Shown piece by piece: positions 47,407 to 57,901 of a stretch of DNA of 64,000 nucleotides. The stretch is taken from assembly GCF_018294505.1 (NCBI RefSeq), contig NC_057801.1, positions 847,184,788 through 847,248,787 on the forward strand, read 5' to 3'. The stretch's first letter is position 1. Each line of letters opens with the position of its first letter. The notes below the pieces were generated by a model. It saw only the letters and a list, made by a program, of their open reading frames with translations, had not been told where the DNA came from and did not search any database. The DNA comes from Triticum aestivum. Its lineage: Eukaryota; Streptophyta; Magnoliopsida; Poales; Poaceae. The position numbers and the translations under genes are program-made.

Positions 47407-48444
47407 ATGGCGATGGACCAAGAGCTGCCGCTTGAGCTTGGCGACTTCTCCATCGCCATGGACGCGTCGTCCCTCGCCGCCCTCTGGCCGGCGACGCCGC
47501 TGCTCCCGCCGGATCTCCACTCTGCTTACCAAGACCAAGAGGTTCGCCGGCCATCTTAAATCTTCTCTCCGCCTTCTTCTCCTCCAATACATCTTCCTCC
47601 CTGGCTTTCTCTCAAGTCTTGACTGAGAAACTGCCCCTGCTGTCGACTACCTTCCCTGATGAATCCAGACGTGTACATAGGTTGCTGATTGATTGACACT
47701 GTGGTGAGATCCTCCATGGATCTTGAGAATGATCTTCCATTGGGTGAGATCGTGCATTACCGCTCCTTTCGCTTAATCTTTTTGTCGCCGTGGCGTGGCA
47801 TGCAGAGCTCCTCGTCGCCGTGGCGTGCCATGCAGATCGTGGAGGAGGTGAGGCGGAGGCTGGCCGCGGCCACGGCGGAGCTGGAGGCGGCCAAGGAGGA
47901 GGTGCGCCGCAAGGAGCAGAGCATCGCGGCCCTGCTGGAGCTCGTGCGCCTCACGGCCGAGGAGCTTGACCAGCTCCGGCAGCACCTTGAGCAGCTCCGG
48001 CAGCACCTGCAGCTGGCCCGCGAGCTGGCGGCAACGACGACGTCCAGCAGCAGCGACTCAGGCGCGAGCTTCCCGACCTTCTCCCCGACGGCCGCCAACC
48101 CCTCCACCTTGCTCGAGGCCGGCACCACCGTTACAGCCATCGCCATAGATACCAGGAGCGCACCAGTTGCTATCGACGACGACAGGACCGCGGCGGTGCT
48201 CGAGCAGCTGGCGGCCAAGAGGCCGCTGCCACAGCAGGGGCAGCTGCTGCAGGCGGTCATGGAGGCAGGGCCTCTCCTGGAGAACCTGCTGGTGGCAGGG
48301 CCAGTGCCGCAGTGGCGCGACCCGCCGCCGGTGCAGCCGATCCCCAGCCCCGTCATATCGGCGCCTTCAGGCTCTCGTGCTCCCATGGGCTGGGGCCATG
48401 GTAGCAGCTCTTCTCTCTTATTTTCTACTCATCAACGATACTAG
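47407..48444 (+). CDS. DUF1635-family protein, two exons
   Basis: Exon 1 is 47407-47541 (45 codons, MAMDQELPLELGDFSIAM) and ends at a GT donor. Exon 2 is 47806-48444, giving 257 residues. The family mark is a helical pair-rich segment (RRRLAAATAELEAAKEEVRR, then LLELVRLTAEELDQLRQHLE, residues about 60-110). A C-terminal block follows (RPLPQQGQLLQAVMEAGPLL, then AGPVPQWRDPPP), as in plant DUF1635 proteins. The middle is Ser/Thr/Ala-rich and probably disordered. The function of the family is unknown, but the coiled coil suggests protein contacts. The 3' splice site is duplicated 30 bp apart, and both acceptors keep the frame. It converges on MON1, with 449 bp between the stop codons. Confidence 0.82.
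47784..47835 (+). repeat. Tandemly duplicated 3' splice site of the DUF1635 gene
   Basis: GTCGCCGTGGCGTGGCATGCAG (47784-47805) recurs as 47814-47835 with one change. Each copy ends in a CAG acceptor. Use of the first includes ten extra residues (SSSSPWRAMQ). Use of the second omits them. Confidence 0.85.
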
Positions 48445-48893
48445 GAATTCATGTATTTTCAGACTTATCTCAGGCGGAAAGCAAGGTGCCATCTACTATG
48501 AAAAGTTTTGTAATCTTTGTAGACTGAACTTTTCCTGAATTGATTGAACATACAGAAGAACAGAAAAGAAACAGTTCTCAACCATATAGATGATGTAATC
48601 TGGATTCCATGGGGAATTAGGAGGTTACAGGCCGCAGAAATGAGAAATGGCACCCGATCGCATCGACAAGATGCACCGGAAAAACCAATTATTGGCTTGA
48701 ACTTTGTCTTGAACAACGATCATCATGAATAAAAAGGACCACATTTGCGATAATGTTACAGAGACAAACCTCATACATCTCCCCAACAGTGATGGTATTG
48801 CCTGTGTCGGTATGATAAGTACATGAATCATGAAAACATTCGACGGAAGAGGCAAAAAAGAAAAGTACATGAATTTACATACAAGACAAAATA
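48445..48893. other. Convergent 3' regions of DUF1635 gene and MON1
   Basis: This holds the two 3' UTRs. An AATAAA at about 48727 on plus could serve the DUF1635 gene. I see no clear AATAAA on minus for MON1. Confidence 0.55.
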
Positions 48894-51800
48894 TCACCAG
48901 GCAATGGTGCTTTCTCCGTATATGAACACTCTGTCCTCTAAATCCCTGATCCACTGGCATACTCTGTTGCATATCTTGATCGCTTGGGTCTGCAAAATGC
49001 GTGTACTCAAAGTAAGATCCATCAGGTTATTACACGGTGATAGATGATGGGATTGATAGTATTGCTGAACTGTTTGTGGCAGATGCTAACCTTGTCGGCC
49101 AGCGGACTGAAGGCTGCATACAGCTCAAAATCCTGGGTTATCCAGCTCAACATAACTGCAACAAAAGGGAAATTATGTAACAAAGTAACTGCGGCACACA
49201 TAGGGAAATAGGAAATAGCATCACACTTCAGCTAGTAAAATTCAAGAAAATTCACGACTAAGGTACTCCTAGGACATCAATGCCACAGAACCACTACTGC
49301 AGCAAGCAATAACAGCTAGGCAGTTTATATGCCTATGGGTACGTGTCCATTAGCAGAATGGATGGTACTACTGAATGGTTTTAGGTCTTTGAATTAAGTG
49401 GTATCAATTCAATGTAAAGTAGAACATCATACTGCACATGTAACTGTATTTGTAAACATTCGAAGATACAGGACATTAGTTCCCTGCATACTATATGCCC
49501 TCATGGTTTCAGAACAGTGCTTCGTTAAATAGCTTTGCTTGCACAAGCTGAGATCGCACAATTGCGTCATGTGAATGAGAAAAATCTGTGTGGGTCTTAG
49601 AATCATGTAGCAACTAGAATGAAAGGTGATAGTTCCATCTCTCTCGAAGGTTGAACATGTCATCGAATGGCCACAAATTTCGTCCCTATAACAGGGTCTA
49701 GATACAACCATAGAAGTCAAATTAAAATCTTATATACTGTAGTTTCTAGTTCAAATATACCCCCAGACACTAACATATACCACAGAGTTATGGACATGAG
49801 TGGAGCTTGATCAAATCTGTCTTTATTATTCTGCAAATTCAGTTTATACATCCCTTTGTCTCCAGACAAATGATTTGGTGTGATGATATCTAGATCCCAA
49901 TGGAATATTATTAGTGGCTAATTGCCTATGAGAGCAGCAAAATACACTAAGAACGATCTGCATATTTCTATAGTTGCTACCTACACATCATAGAATAAGA
50001 ACTATAACTCGGGGAATAGACTAACAGAAACAATCCAATCAAAAATTCTAAACACAAGGGAGTAAGTTGTGGAGTGCCTGTGTAACTCACCATAATCCTC
50101 AGTTCTTCTGAATTGAGTTTTGTGCGGACCAGTTGCTTTATCATGCATGGAAGCATAAACCTTTTGATAAGCCTTGTACAATCTGCACATATCAGGTTTT
50201 CTCTCAAAGACAGTTCACTAATGCAGAAGTAAATAATGCCAATATTTATCACCAATATTCAATACCTCTTCTGTTGCTTGGGATTTCTTATGGGCAAGGC
50301 AAACTCAGACGATACGTACTGATCAAGATAGACGCTTTTGTATATAAAATGCCAAAGTCCAGCTGGTCCACCAATTGCCTCATCAGAAGACAACGGTTGA
50401 GAATTTAGGCCTTGAGAAGACTGTGCAGGAGCTGATGTAGATTGAGAAGTAGGATCAATGGGGACATCTTCAACACGCAGTACATTCTCATGCAAAGACC
50501 TTTGGACTTCGAGAAGGACATTGGATTTCAATAGAACATCCTGAATGCGGGCCCTAGACATCGTTGACAAAAGAGTAGTTGTCTCAGCTCCAATACATAT
50601 TAGGCAGCATTCACTCATTATCTTGTGATACTTTAAGTAAGTCTTACACAGTTTAATGTGTACCTCACCTTGAATCTTTCAAATCAAAGAAGGCATCTGA
50701 TCTCGGAGTAAGAAGAGTCAAGTAAGTATTTTCCTGCCATGGAGAAAAGATTAGTTCATATAATAAAATGACTCTCTCAAACCTAAACTAATAAATAAAA
50801 TTTGATCAACACTGCATATAAACTTCTATAAGTTTCCATCTGTGCCGTAAGACATGCATCATAATTCTCATAATGAGGATATTGCCGGTACACTTAAGTG
50901 AACATGCATATTCAGATGCACCTATTTTACTCACATCAAAAAAATGAACATAAGCGTATAGGAAGGCCATAGGATTGTATCTTGGCAAGCATATGGGTGA
51001 AAAAGACTCCGAAGTCCTGCGTTAAACAGAAAAATATTGTGAGATGCTTGTAGGTCAAGGTTTTCCATTTCAGATAGCATGCGATGATTACCTAAAAGAT
51101 TCGGAGGACAATATGAAATTTGCAAGTAGTAATATATCATCAGGATGCAAAGTTGCCTTTTGTGCTCCCACGAGACTAATAACCTGAAAATTAACCAAGA
51201 TCATAGCTCTCAGAAACATGAACGCAGAGGACTAGCAAAAATAAAAGATTATGTATCCATCTCCATAGACTTGCAAAGTTGCAATCATAAGTGTATTACT
51301 CCCTCCGTCCCAAAATAAGTGTCTCAACTTTGTACTAGCTCTAGTACAAATTTGTACTAAGCTCAAGATACTTATTTTGGGACGGAGGGAGTATTTGGCA
51401 ATGGCCAAAGTTCTGTGTCTCGTGATGGGATGGCAGACGCAATTGGCTAGAAGCACATAATAACTAACATTAGCATGAGCATGAGCAAGGAGCAATCCAT
51501 ATTGGTATTGGTACCGTTTGTCAAGCTACAGAACACAGAAGTCATTGAGTCTACTAAAGAGATCGAAAACATCTGATACCAAAGAACAAAATGACAATAT
51601 TTCTACAGAATTCTCAGAAATGTGGCATATCACTTTGGATATGGTGAAAGACATAACTGATTGACTGACAATAAAGTAAGATTTATGATACTGTTCTATG
51701 AACCTTTAGAAAGGTCAAGTGGCATCTAAAATGTATTGAGGAGTAACTATAATAAGAAATGTGTTACATTTTAGCACATAAGCAGGATTCCAGCACAGTT

Positions 51801-54359
51801 TGATTAAAGGGTCAATGAACTAAGTAGCACAATGGAAGTTCTGGCAGGAAACTGGACAAACTTGAAATTAACAAACAATGTAGCTCTCACAAAGACAAAA
51901 AGAGGACTAAAGAAAATAAATGATTTACGTTAAATGTCTCCAAACACTAGCAACCACAAGTAGAATATTTGATATGGATAAAGTTTGGTGCCTTGTGATG
52001 GGATGCCAGAAGCCCACAATAACAAATAGTAGAACTAGAAGGAGCAATCTAAATGGTACTGGCACCCTTTGGCAAGCTACAGATCACATAAAACCATAGA
52101 CTGTTCGAGAAGGGCCATTAACTCTACAAAAAGATCAAAGATTCTAATACGGTGATACCAAAGAACACAAATGGCAAGCTTTCTACAGAAGTTCTCAGAA
52201 ATGTGGAATCCCACTTTGGATATGGTAAAAGACGTAACTGACTGACAGACTGACGATAAAGTAAGTTTTATACCCATGTTATATGAAGCTCTAGAAAGTT
52301 CAAGTGGAACCTAAAGAGTTTTCAGAAGTAACTATAATGGGAAAAATGTTACATCTTACCAAATAAGCATGACTTTAGTACAGTAAGATGAAAATGTCAA
52401 ATGGGGTTAGTATGAAAATGGAAGTCATGGCAGCAAATTGGACAAACCTTGTGATCACACATCAACAGTGCAAACAGAACTCCCGAATCAGCAATGTCCT
52501 GCAAAACTGTGCTAGCAGCCTGTCTTGTTGCTTGGGCAAGGGGAAGGCATGTGTATGCATGAAGAAATGTAGCGGGATTCCTGTAGAATGGTTCAATATG
52601 ATTTCAATTAAGTACTATAGTCCAAAATGTATTAAGATGGGATCCGCAGAAAGGAAAAGGAAACAAGCTAACCAGCTGAATGCACGTATAAGAGATAGGA
52701 AAACCGCATCTGTGCCACCTAGAAGTGGTGCCATATCAAATTTGGGATTCTTCTCAAAGCACCTGTTGACCGACTTTGTCAAAATAAGCAGCATCTGCAA
52801 ATTTGTGTTTTCAGACAGAGAAATCAGCATAAGAATGGAAATGCAAGAATGGAAACGCAAGACTGTATAATAATTACAATAAAAATACAAGAAATTCAAA
52901 TGTGTTAAGATGAATGCAACAGTGGAAGCACCTGACCATACATGAGCTCTAGTTGGCCCCTCAATCCTTCAAACGTCTCTTCAGTGCAACTTATACAAAC
53001 TAAATATATGGGACCTTTGACAAGGAAAACTATCTGAAAGAACAGTGTAAAATCAACTTAGAATACATAAAAGGGTCTTCCGGTGAAATGCCCATGTTAG
53101 TGGTGTCTGATTGTTCAGGCGCATGCATTGTCCTGAAGTAAGATTACAAGAACAGAGTAAATTTTGGACATGGAAGGCCATCTGACCTGATGTTTTCCAG
53201 CTCTCACAAATTTGATATGATCACCACTGGATAAGAAGGAAAAAACACCAAAAAGAAAATTCAGTACAGCCCAAAGGAAAGGGTTAAGGACACTAATCAT
53301 TGCAATCAGCAAAAGCGGAAAGGCATACCTGTTCTCGACAAAAGAAACAATCGCTTGCAGTGTAGCAGAAAACCCAGCTAACCTGTGCTCATCTCCATAC
53401 CTAGAAGTTGAACCAGACGAAGGAGATGTGATGTTATGGTTTCACCTGAGAAAGTGCAGCAATTACTGATAAACTCTATCATGAATTCCTCTTTCCTAAG
53501 TGATATTACCTAGAGTAAATCGGCTTGCCGGAGTTGCTCAGAATGAAGAAATGCTTCTTCCTCTTCCTCCATGAAGCTGAACCATCGTCCTGGAACATCA
53601 TGGATGGAACACATTCAGGATAAGACGACACAAACACCTACACCCCCTCCAGCAGTAGCAGCTACTGCGGCGCACGCAAACCTCACTTGAATGCCACCCA
53701 GGACACCGAAAAGGTAGTAGAAAACGAAATTTTGGAAATTATGTACTGCAGGTTTGGTAGTTTTTAGATCCGTACATACAACATTTATGAGTGAGCATGG
53801 ATTTGCGTAATCAGTGAAGCTGAAGCTACTTGATAATAATGTCTGCGCTCGGCATCCAAATTACCACTAAATGAGGAATGAATTGAGGCGAGAGTAATCC
53901 ATGATTAGATGGTTGAAATAGCTCAAGAGACGAGAACACGGAGCGTGGAGCTGGGGTGACCTCGTCGGCGTGCTTCTTGCCGCGCGCCCAGTCCTCGGCG
54001 CCGGGGGGGAGGGTTGGGGCGGGGTCGGGCTCCTCCTCGATGCCGCCGGCGCCGGCGCCGGCGGCGCTGGAGGCGACGCTGCTGCCGCGCTCGCCGGCGT
54101 AGCCGCTGCTGCTGGGGCTGGGCGGGCCTTCGTCCTCGTCCTCCTCCTCCAGCCCCTCGAACTCCTCCCTCTGGCGGGACGCGGCCGTGCTGCTCCCGCC
54201 CCTGGACGCCGCCGTCACGTACCCCTCGTCGTCCTCCTCCTCCTCCTCGGCGATCTCGTGGCCTCCGCCGAAGTCCGCCGGCAGGTCGGCGCCGCGGAGG
54301 GAGAGCGCCGCCAGGAGGGCCTCGTCGGCGGCGGCGGGCGGATCGGGGGCCGGATCCAT
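48894..54359 (-). CDS. MON1: Vacuolar fusion protein MON1 homolog, 14 exons, apparently intact
   Basis: Exons on minus: 54359-53961, 53589-53510, 53400-53329, 53226-53187, 53033-52932, 52794-52673, 52580-52448, 51183-51092, 51016-50935, 50733-50669, 50553-50266, 50182-50091, 49155-49091 and 48989-48894 (TGA). All introns are GT-AG, and the spliced frame is open for 575 residues. Residues 1-135 are acidic and probably disordered. MON1/SAND signatures follow: [100 protein letters not shown], and a C-terminus ending in GESTIAW. Mon1 pairs with Ccz1 as the guanine exchange factor for Rab7 (RABG3 in plants) at late endosomes, and is needed for fusion with the vacuole. The start ATG has a strong context (GCGGCCATGG). 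It is the clearest working gene here. Confidence 0.96.
51184..52447 (-). repeat. MON1 intron 7: two tandem copies of a ~585 bp unit
   Basis: Unit 1 (about 51184-51860, less a 95 bp MITE plus TA) and unit 2 (about 51861-52447) align over their whole length. Shared landmarks are GTAGCTCTCA/ATAGCTCTCA, GTGATGGGATG, GGAGCAATC, GATACCAAAGAACA, CAGAAATGTGG, CACTTTGGATATGGT and GGCAG-AAA-TGGACAAAC. Unit 1 ends in TGGACAAACTTG where unit 2 ends in the true donor TGGACAAACCTTG (plus), so the internal copy of the donor has lost its GT. Confidence 0.85.
51299..51391. mobile_element. Stowaway MITE inside MON1 intron 7
   Basis: A 93 bp element flanked by TA (51297-51298 and 51392-51393), with CTCCCTCCGTCCCAAAATAA at one end and its complement at the other. 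It interrupts only unit 1 of the duplicated intron. Confidence 0.95.
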
Positions 54360-54480
54360 GGCCGCGGTGGGGAGTGGGGCTAGTGGGGGAGAGGGGGGGG
54401 GGGGGAGGAGGAGGTCGATCTATCACCGAATCATCATCGGGTGAACCGGACCGGTCGGTTTGACTTGACCGCTTGGTGGG
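54360..54480 (-). promoter_or_regulatory. MON1 5' leader and proximal upstream region
   Basis: On minus this is C/T-rich, with a 13-residue C tract (54405-54393) just upstream of the start. If transcription begins above 54445, a four-codon upstream ORF (ATG ATG ATT CGG, then TGA) would lie in the leader at about 54439-54425. No TATA box is evident. Confidence 0.45.
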
Positions 54481-55318
54481 AGCTCATTACTGGGTTGGTA
54501 ATTGTTGAGTTCATCTATCTCTCTTGGTTAGATTTGGTTTCCAATTGTAGAGTAGAGTTCATCTTTTGTTGCTTAAATTCAATTCATTATCAAATTTGAC
54601 CTGAAAATGCAAGGGTGCCTTGCAAACGCCGAGATGGGGCGTAAGTCTTTTTTTTGTGATTAATCAAGCATTATTGGAATTACAAGAGATCCCAAAATGA
54701 AAAAGAAATACATTCCACTCCTCGGGGAGTCTCCGCCCTCTCTGTTCCGCACATGCCGATGGCGAACCAAATTTGTTGTTGCTAGAGTTCTGCGCCGGCG
54801 TCGTCGGGACAAAAAGGTTGAATCCAGGCAAACAGCCGGGAAGTCACCTTTCTCTACCGGGAAGTGACCACGACGTTGATCTAGAAGGATCCATGATCCG
54901 AAGAAGAAGACGAGCGAGATGATCACACCTAGGCGTTTGCCCTGAGTCGACGAAAACACAACCAAGTCAACTACCCTTGTGTTAGCCACAAATGGAAAGA
55001 CGACAAACTTATCCATCTGACCTCGTCGCTGGATCCAACACTTTTTATCTACCGAAATTGTACTATGACAACACCATATGATAGTTATTGTTTAACCTAT
55101 TATGCATAGAGTACCCACAATGTACACTACGGGCATCCACAAGTTATACGAAATGTGCATCATGTATTCTCAAACCCAAAAGTTTCAATCCAACATAAAG
55201 AACCTTGAAGGAGCAAGACTCAATTCACCACAAAAGATGAAAGAGGGGGAAACATCATAAGATTCAACTCCTTTAACAAAGCTCATGATACAATCAAGAC
55301 AGGAAACCTACATGATCA

Positions 55319-55347
55319 AGAGAGAGAGAGAGTGAGAGAGAGAGAGA
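55319..55347. repeat. (GA)n microsatellite
   Basis: About 14 GA units with one GT interruption. Confidence 0.9.
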
Positions 55348-55889
55348 TAGAACACATAGCTGCATGTACACACCCTCAACCCCGAGGATGAAATACTCAC
55401 ACATCACTGTTAGAAGGGAGAGAGAGTGGTTGATGATGGTGATGGAGATGGCGGTGATGTCCGGGCGGCGTTCCGGCGCCACCGGAGGAGAGGGGAAACC
55501 CCCTCCTCCTCCTCCTTCTTCATTGGCCTCTGGAGGGCAAGAGCCCCTCCGATATTGAACCTCGCTTCCCTCTGTTTTGCAGCTTTTCGGTACTTCTTTA
55601 AATCGTCAAACATCTGTAACTCCATTTGGGCTGAAATTTTAAGGGTATTCCAGATTCTTTAGGATCGTTCTTGCGGTAAAAGGAGAACCAAAACCGACAT
55701 GCACAACCTCCACATGGCCACCTGGTGTGGCCCCTAGTGTCCATCTTCTTGCTACTTGAGTCTTTTGGCGTAGAATTTTTTTGTGATTTTTTCAGTTTTT
55801 TCCGGCTTCGTAAACTTTTCACCTAAAAAGACAAAAACAATAGAAAACATGAACTAACCTCTAACACTAGATTAGTATGTTAGTACAAA

Positions 55890-56190
55890 ATAAAAATGTC
55901 TAGAATTTAAAATTTCGTTTGAATTTTAAAAAATGTTCAGAATTTCAAATTTTGTTTAAATTTCAAAAAAGTTTAGAATTTCAAATTTGGTTTAAAATTT
56001 TGAAAAATTCAAAAATATTTTTCTAAAATATTTTCAAAAAATTCCAGACTTTCAAAATATGTTTAAGTTTTCAAAAACTGTTCATAATTCTAATATTTAA
56101 ATTTCCAAAAAATGTTTAGAATTTCAAATTTTGTTTAAAATTTCAATAAAAGTTCAGAATTTCAAAATATGTTTAATTTTTTGTTCACGT
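55890..56190. repeat. AT-rich degenerate tandem repeat
   Basis: Units of about 35-45 bp with AGAATTTCAAATTTTGTTTA and TTTCAAAAAA recur six or more times with many substitutions. It is noncoding. Confidence 0.7.
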
Positions 56191-56419
56191 TTTTTCAGTT
56201 TTGTTCACCATTAAAAAAAATATTTGGAATTCGAACTTGTTCAGCATGTCTATACACATGCAGGCTACCAAACAAAGTCTCAGCGCATACACCGCTGCCA
56301 AACAACAGCAAATGCATGGACTTAGCATGTCTACACTTAGCATGTATAAGAGGAGAACAACTAGGCTAGGTTCATACATGCTACCAAACACACCCTGAGT
56401 AGCCGAGGGTCCGTCTACC

Positions 56420-57590
56420 ATGTATCCGGACTACTTTTCGGATGAGATCACCGCTCATACCTTCACGCCAAATTTTAAGATAACTGCGAGAAGTATGATG
56501 GTAACCAGGACCCCGAGATCTGGGTTGAAGATTGCATACTCACCGTCCAGATTGTAAAATTGCGACGACTGGCGCGCCGGCAAGCACCCGCCTCTGATGT
56601 TCAAGGGATCGGTCAGGGCGTGGTTAAATACTCTCTCACCCAGGTCAATTAGTGACTGGGAGACACTGGAGGGGGTGTTCATTGCGAACTTTAAAGGAAC
56701 ATATATCCAACCTACAGACGTGAACAGCCTCAACAACATGAAGCAGCGCAAGGGAGAGATGGTGCGCCAGTAGAAACACTTCCTCAAAAAAATTCACTGA
56801 TTGCAATGACACCGAGGCCATTGCCACATTCAGGAATGGCACCACAGACCAATTCCTGTCAAGGGACTTCGGCTACTACAAGCCCAAGTCGATGCCGGCC
56901 TTGATGGACATCGTCAACAAGAACATCACAAGTGAAGATGCGTAGTCGCCAAGCAGCAGGCACGTGATGGTGATCAGGGCCTGTCCACAAAGAAATGACC
57001 AGCCAAGAAAGTCACGGCGCAATCGTAAGAAAAAGCACTGGGACGACGATGACGATGACAACAAGGTAAATGCCGCCTTCACCCCTCGGGTGGGTATGCT
57101 GGAAAGAAGAAACAGTGGAAAAGAAGAAGGGTGACGGCAATAATTCAACCTTTGATAAGATCATGGACAATCCTTGTGATATCCATGGTCGGAAGAACGA
57201 CGGCGAACCACCCGCAAACCACACGAGCTAGAACTGTTGGGTCCATAAGAAGGCCAAGCAGTCCATGGAGGCCAACTCCGAGAAGCCCAACCCTCATAAT
57301 GATGATGACAAGGGTGAGTTCCAACCTAGCAAAGGCAACGGCGGACAGGAGCAGCTTCCACTACAAATAAAGGATGTGAACATGATTTATCCATGTCACA
57401 CCTCGAAGAAGGATCAAAAGTGCCCTCCATGGGCTATCTGCTGTGGAGCCCACTGAGCCGAAAGTACAACCCCTGGTCCGAGATTCTAATCACCTATGAT
57501 CTACGTGACCATCTGACTAGGGTTTTCCACGGCGGAATGACCACATTCGTCCTGGAACCAATTGTGGCTTTCTAGGGCCGAAGATAATTG
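56420..57590 (+). pseudogene. Gypsy gag and protease-junction remnant
   Basis: A plus-strand gag is recognisable from PPLMFKGSVRAWLNTLSPRS, SISDWETLEGVFIANFKGTY and NSLNNMKQRKGEMVRQ (about 56585-56770). After a stop, TEAIATFRNGTTDQFL and KHWDDDDDDNKVNAAF follow. A late segment with CDIHGRKNDGE (57165-57200) and WSEILITYDLRDHLTR, then LEPIVAF, matches the stretch before the gypsy protease. Several stops and frameshifts. No LTR is found for it. Confidence 0.75.
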
Positions 57591-57609
57591 CACGGCATGT
57601 CCATAAATT

Positions 57610-57890
57610 TATCAAACTTCTAGCCACCACCGCCACCCCTTCTCTCCTTGCCATGGTTTCTTCTTCAAGCATCCACTTTCGACTTAGCACTGGTGTCCAA
57701 AGCCGGCGTTGACCTCATCGTTACCATCACCATCCTTGCAGTTGCGGTTGCGGTTGCGGCCAAACTGGTCAGGCTCCTCACACACTTTCTCATCCTCCAT
57801 GCCGCGCTTGAACGCAATGATGGCATCGGCATAATTACAATGGGTTATCTCATTTTCTTCTTTAGGAAACAGGTTCAGAAGGAGCGAACT
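57610..57890 (-). pseudogene. Second gypsy gag fragment, inverted
   Basis: On minus, ENEITHCNYADAIIAFKRGM and NCKDGDGNDEVNAGFGHQ resemble the plus-strand stretch at 56795-57080 (TEAIATFRNG, DDDNKVNAAF). It is a short reversed relative of the neighbouring gag, cut at 57901 by the long LTR. Confidence 0.5.
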
Positions 57891-57901
57891 AACTCACCTT
57901 T

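Larger units (their letters stand above)
54481..56400. other. Intergenic DNA upstream of MON1
   Basis: No gene is supported. A T-run at 54649-54657 followed by a Ser/Arg-rich minus frame (55016-54660) could be a retroposed fragment. A GA microsatellite lies at 55319-55347. About 55400-55800 has the texture of a known Triticeae repeat. Degenerate AT-rich tandem units (AGAATTTCAAATTTTGTTTA) fill about 55890-56190. Confidence 0.5.

Noticed and set aside
47689..47805. Alternative start of the DUF1635 gene within the intron
   Set aside because: The frame is open from 47689, but exon 1 at 47407 with a phase-0 donor gives the better start. The intronic start would apply only to an intron-retained transcript.
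47757..48386. 209-codon minus-strand ORF opposite DUF1635 exon 2
   Set aside because: It is the antisense of a Leu/Ala/Glu-rich coiled-coil exon and shows no family motif of its own.
53923..54463. Long ORFs on both strands over MON1 exon 1
   Set aside because: They are shadows of the GC-rich, acidic first exon. Only the frame joining exon 2 by a GT-AG intron matches MON1.
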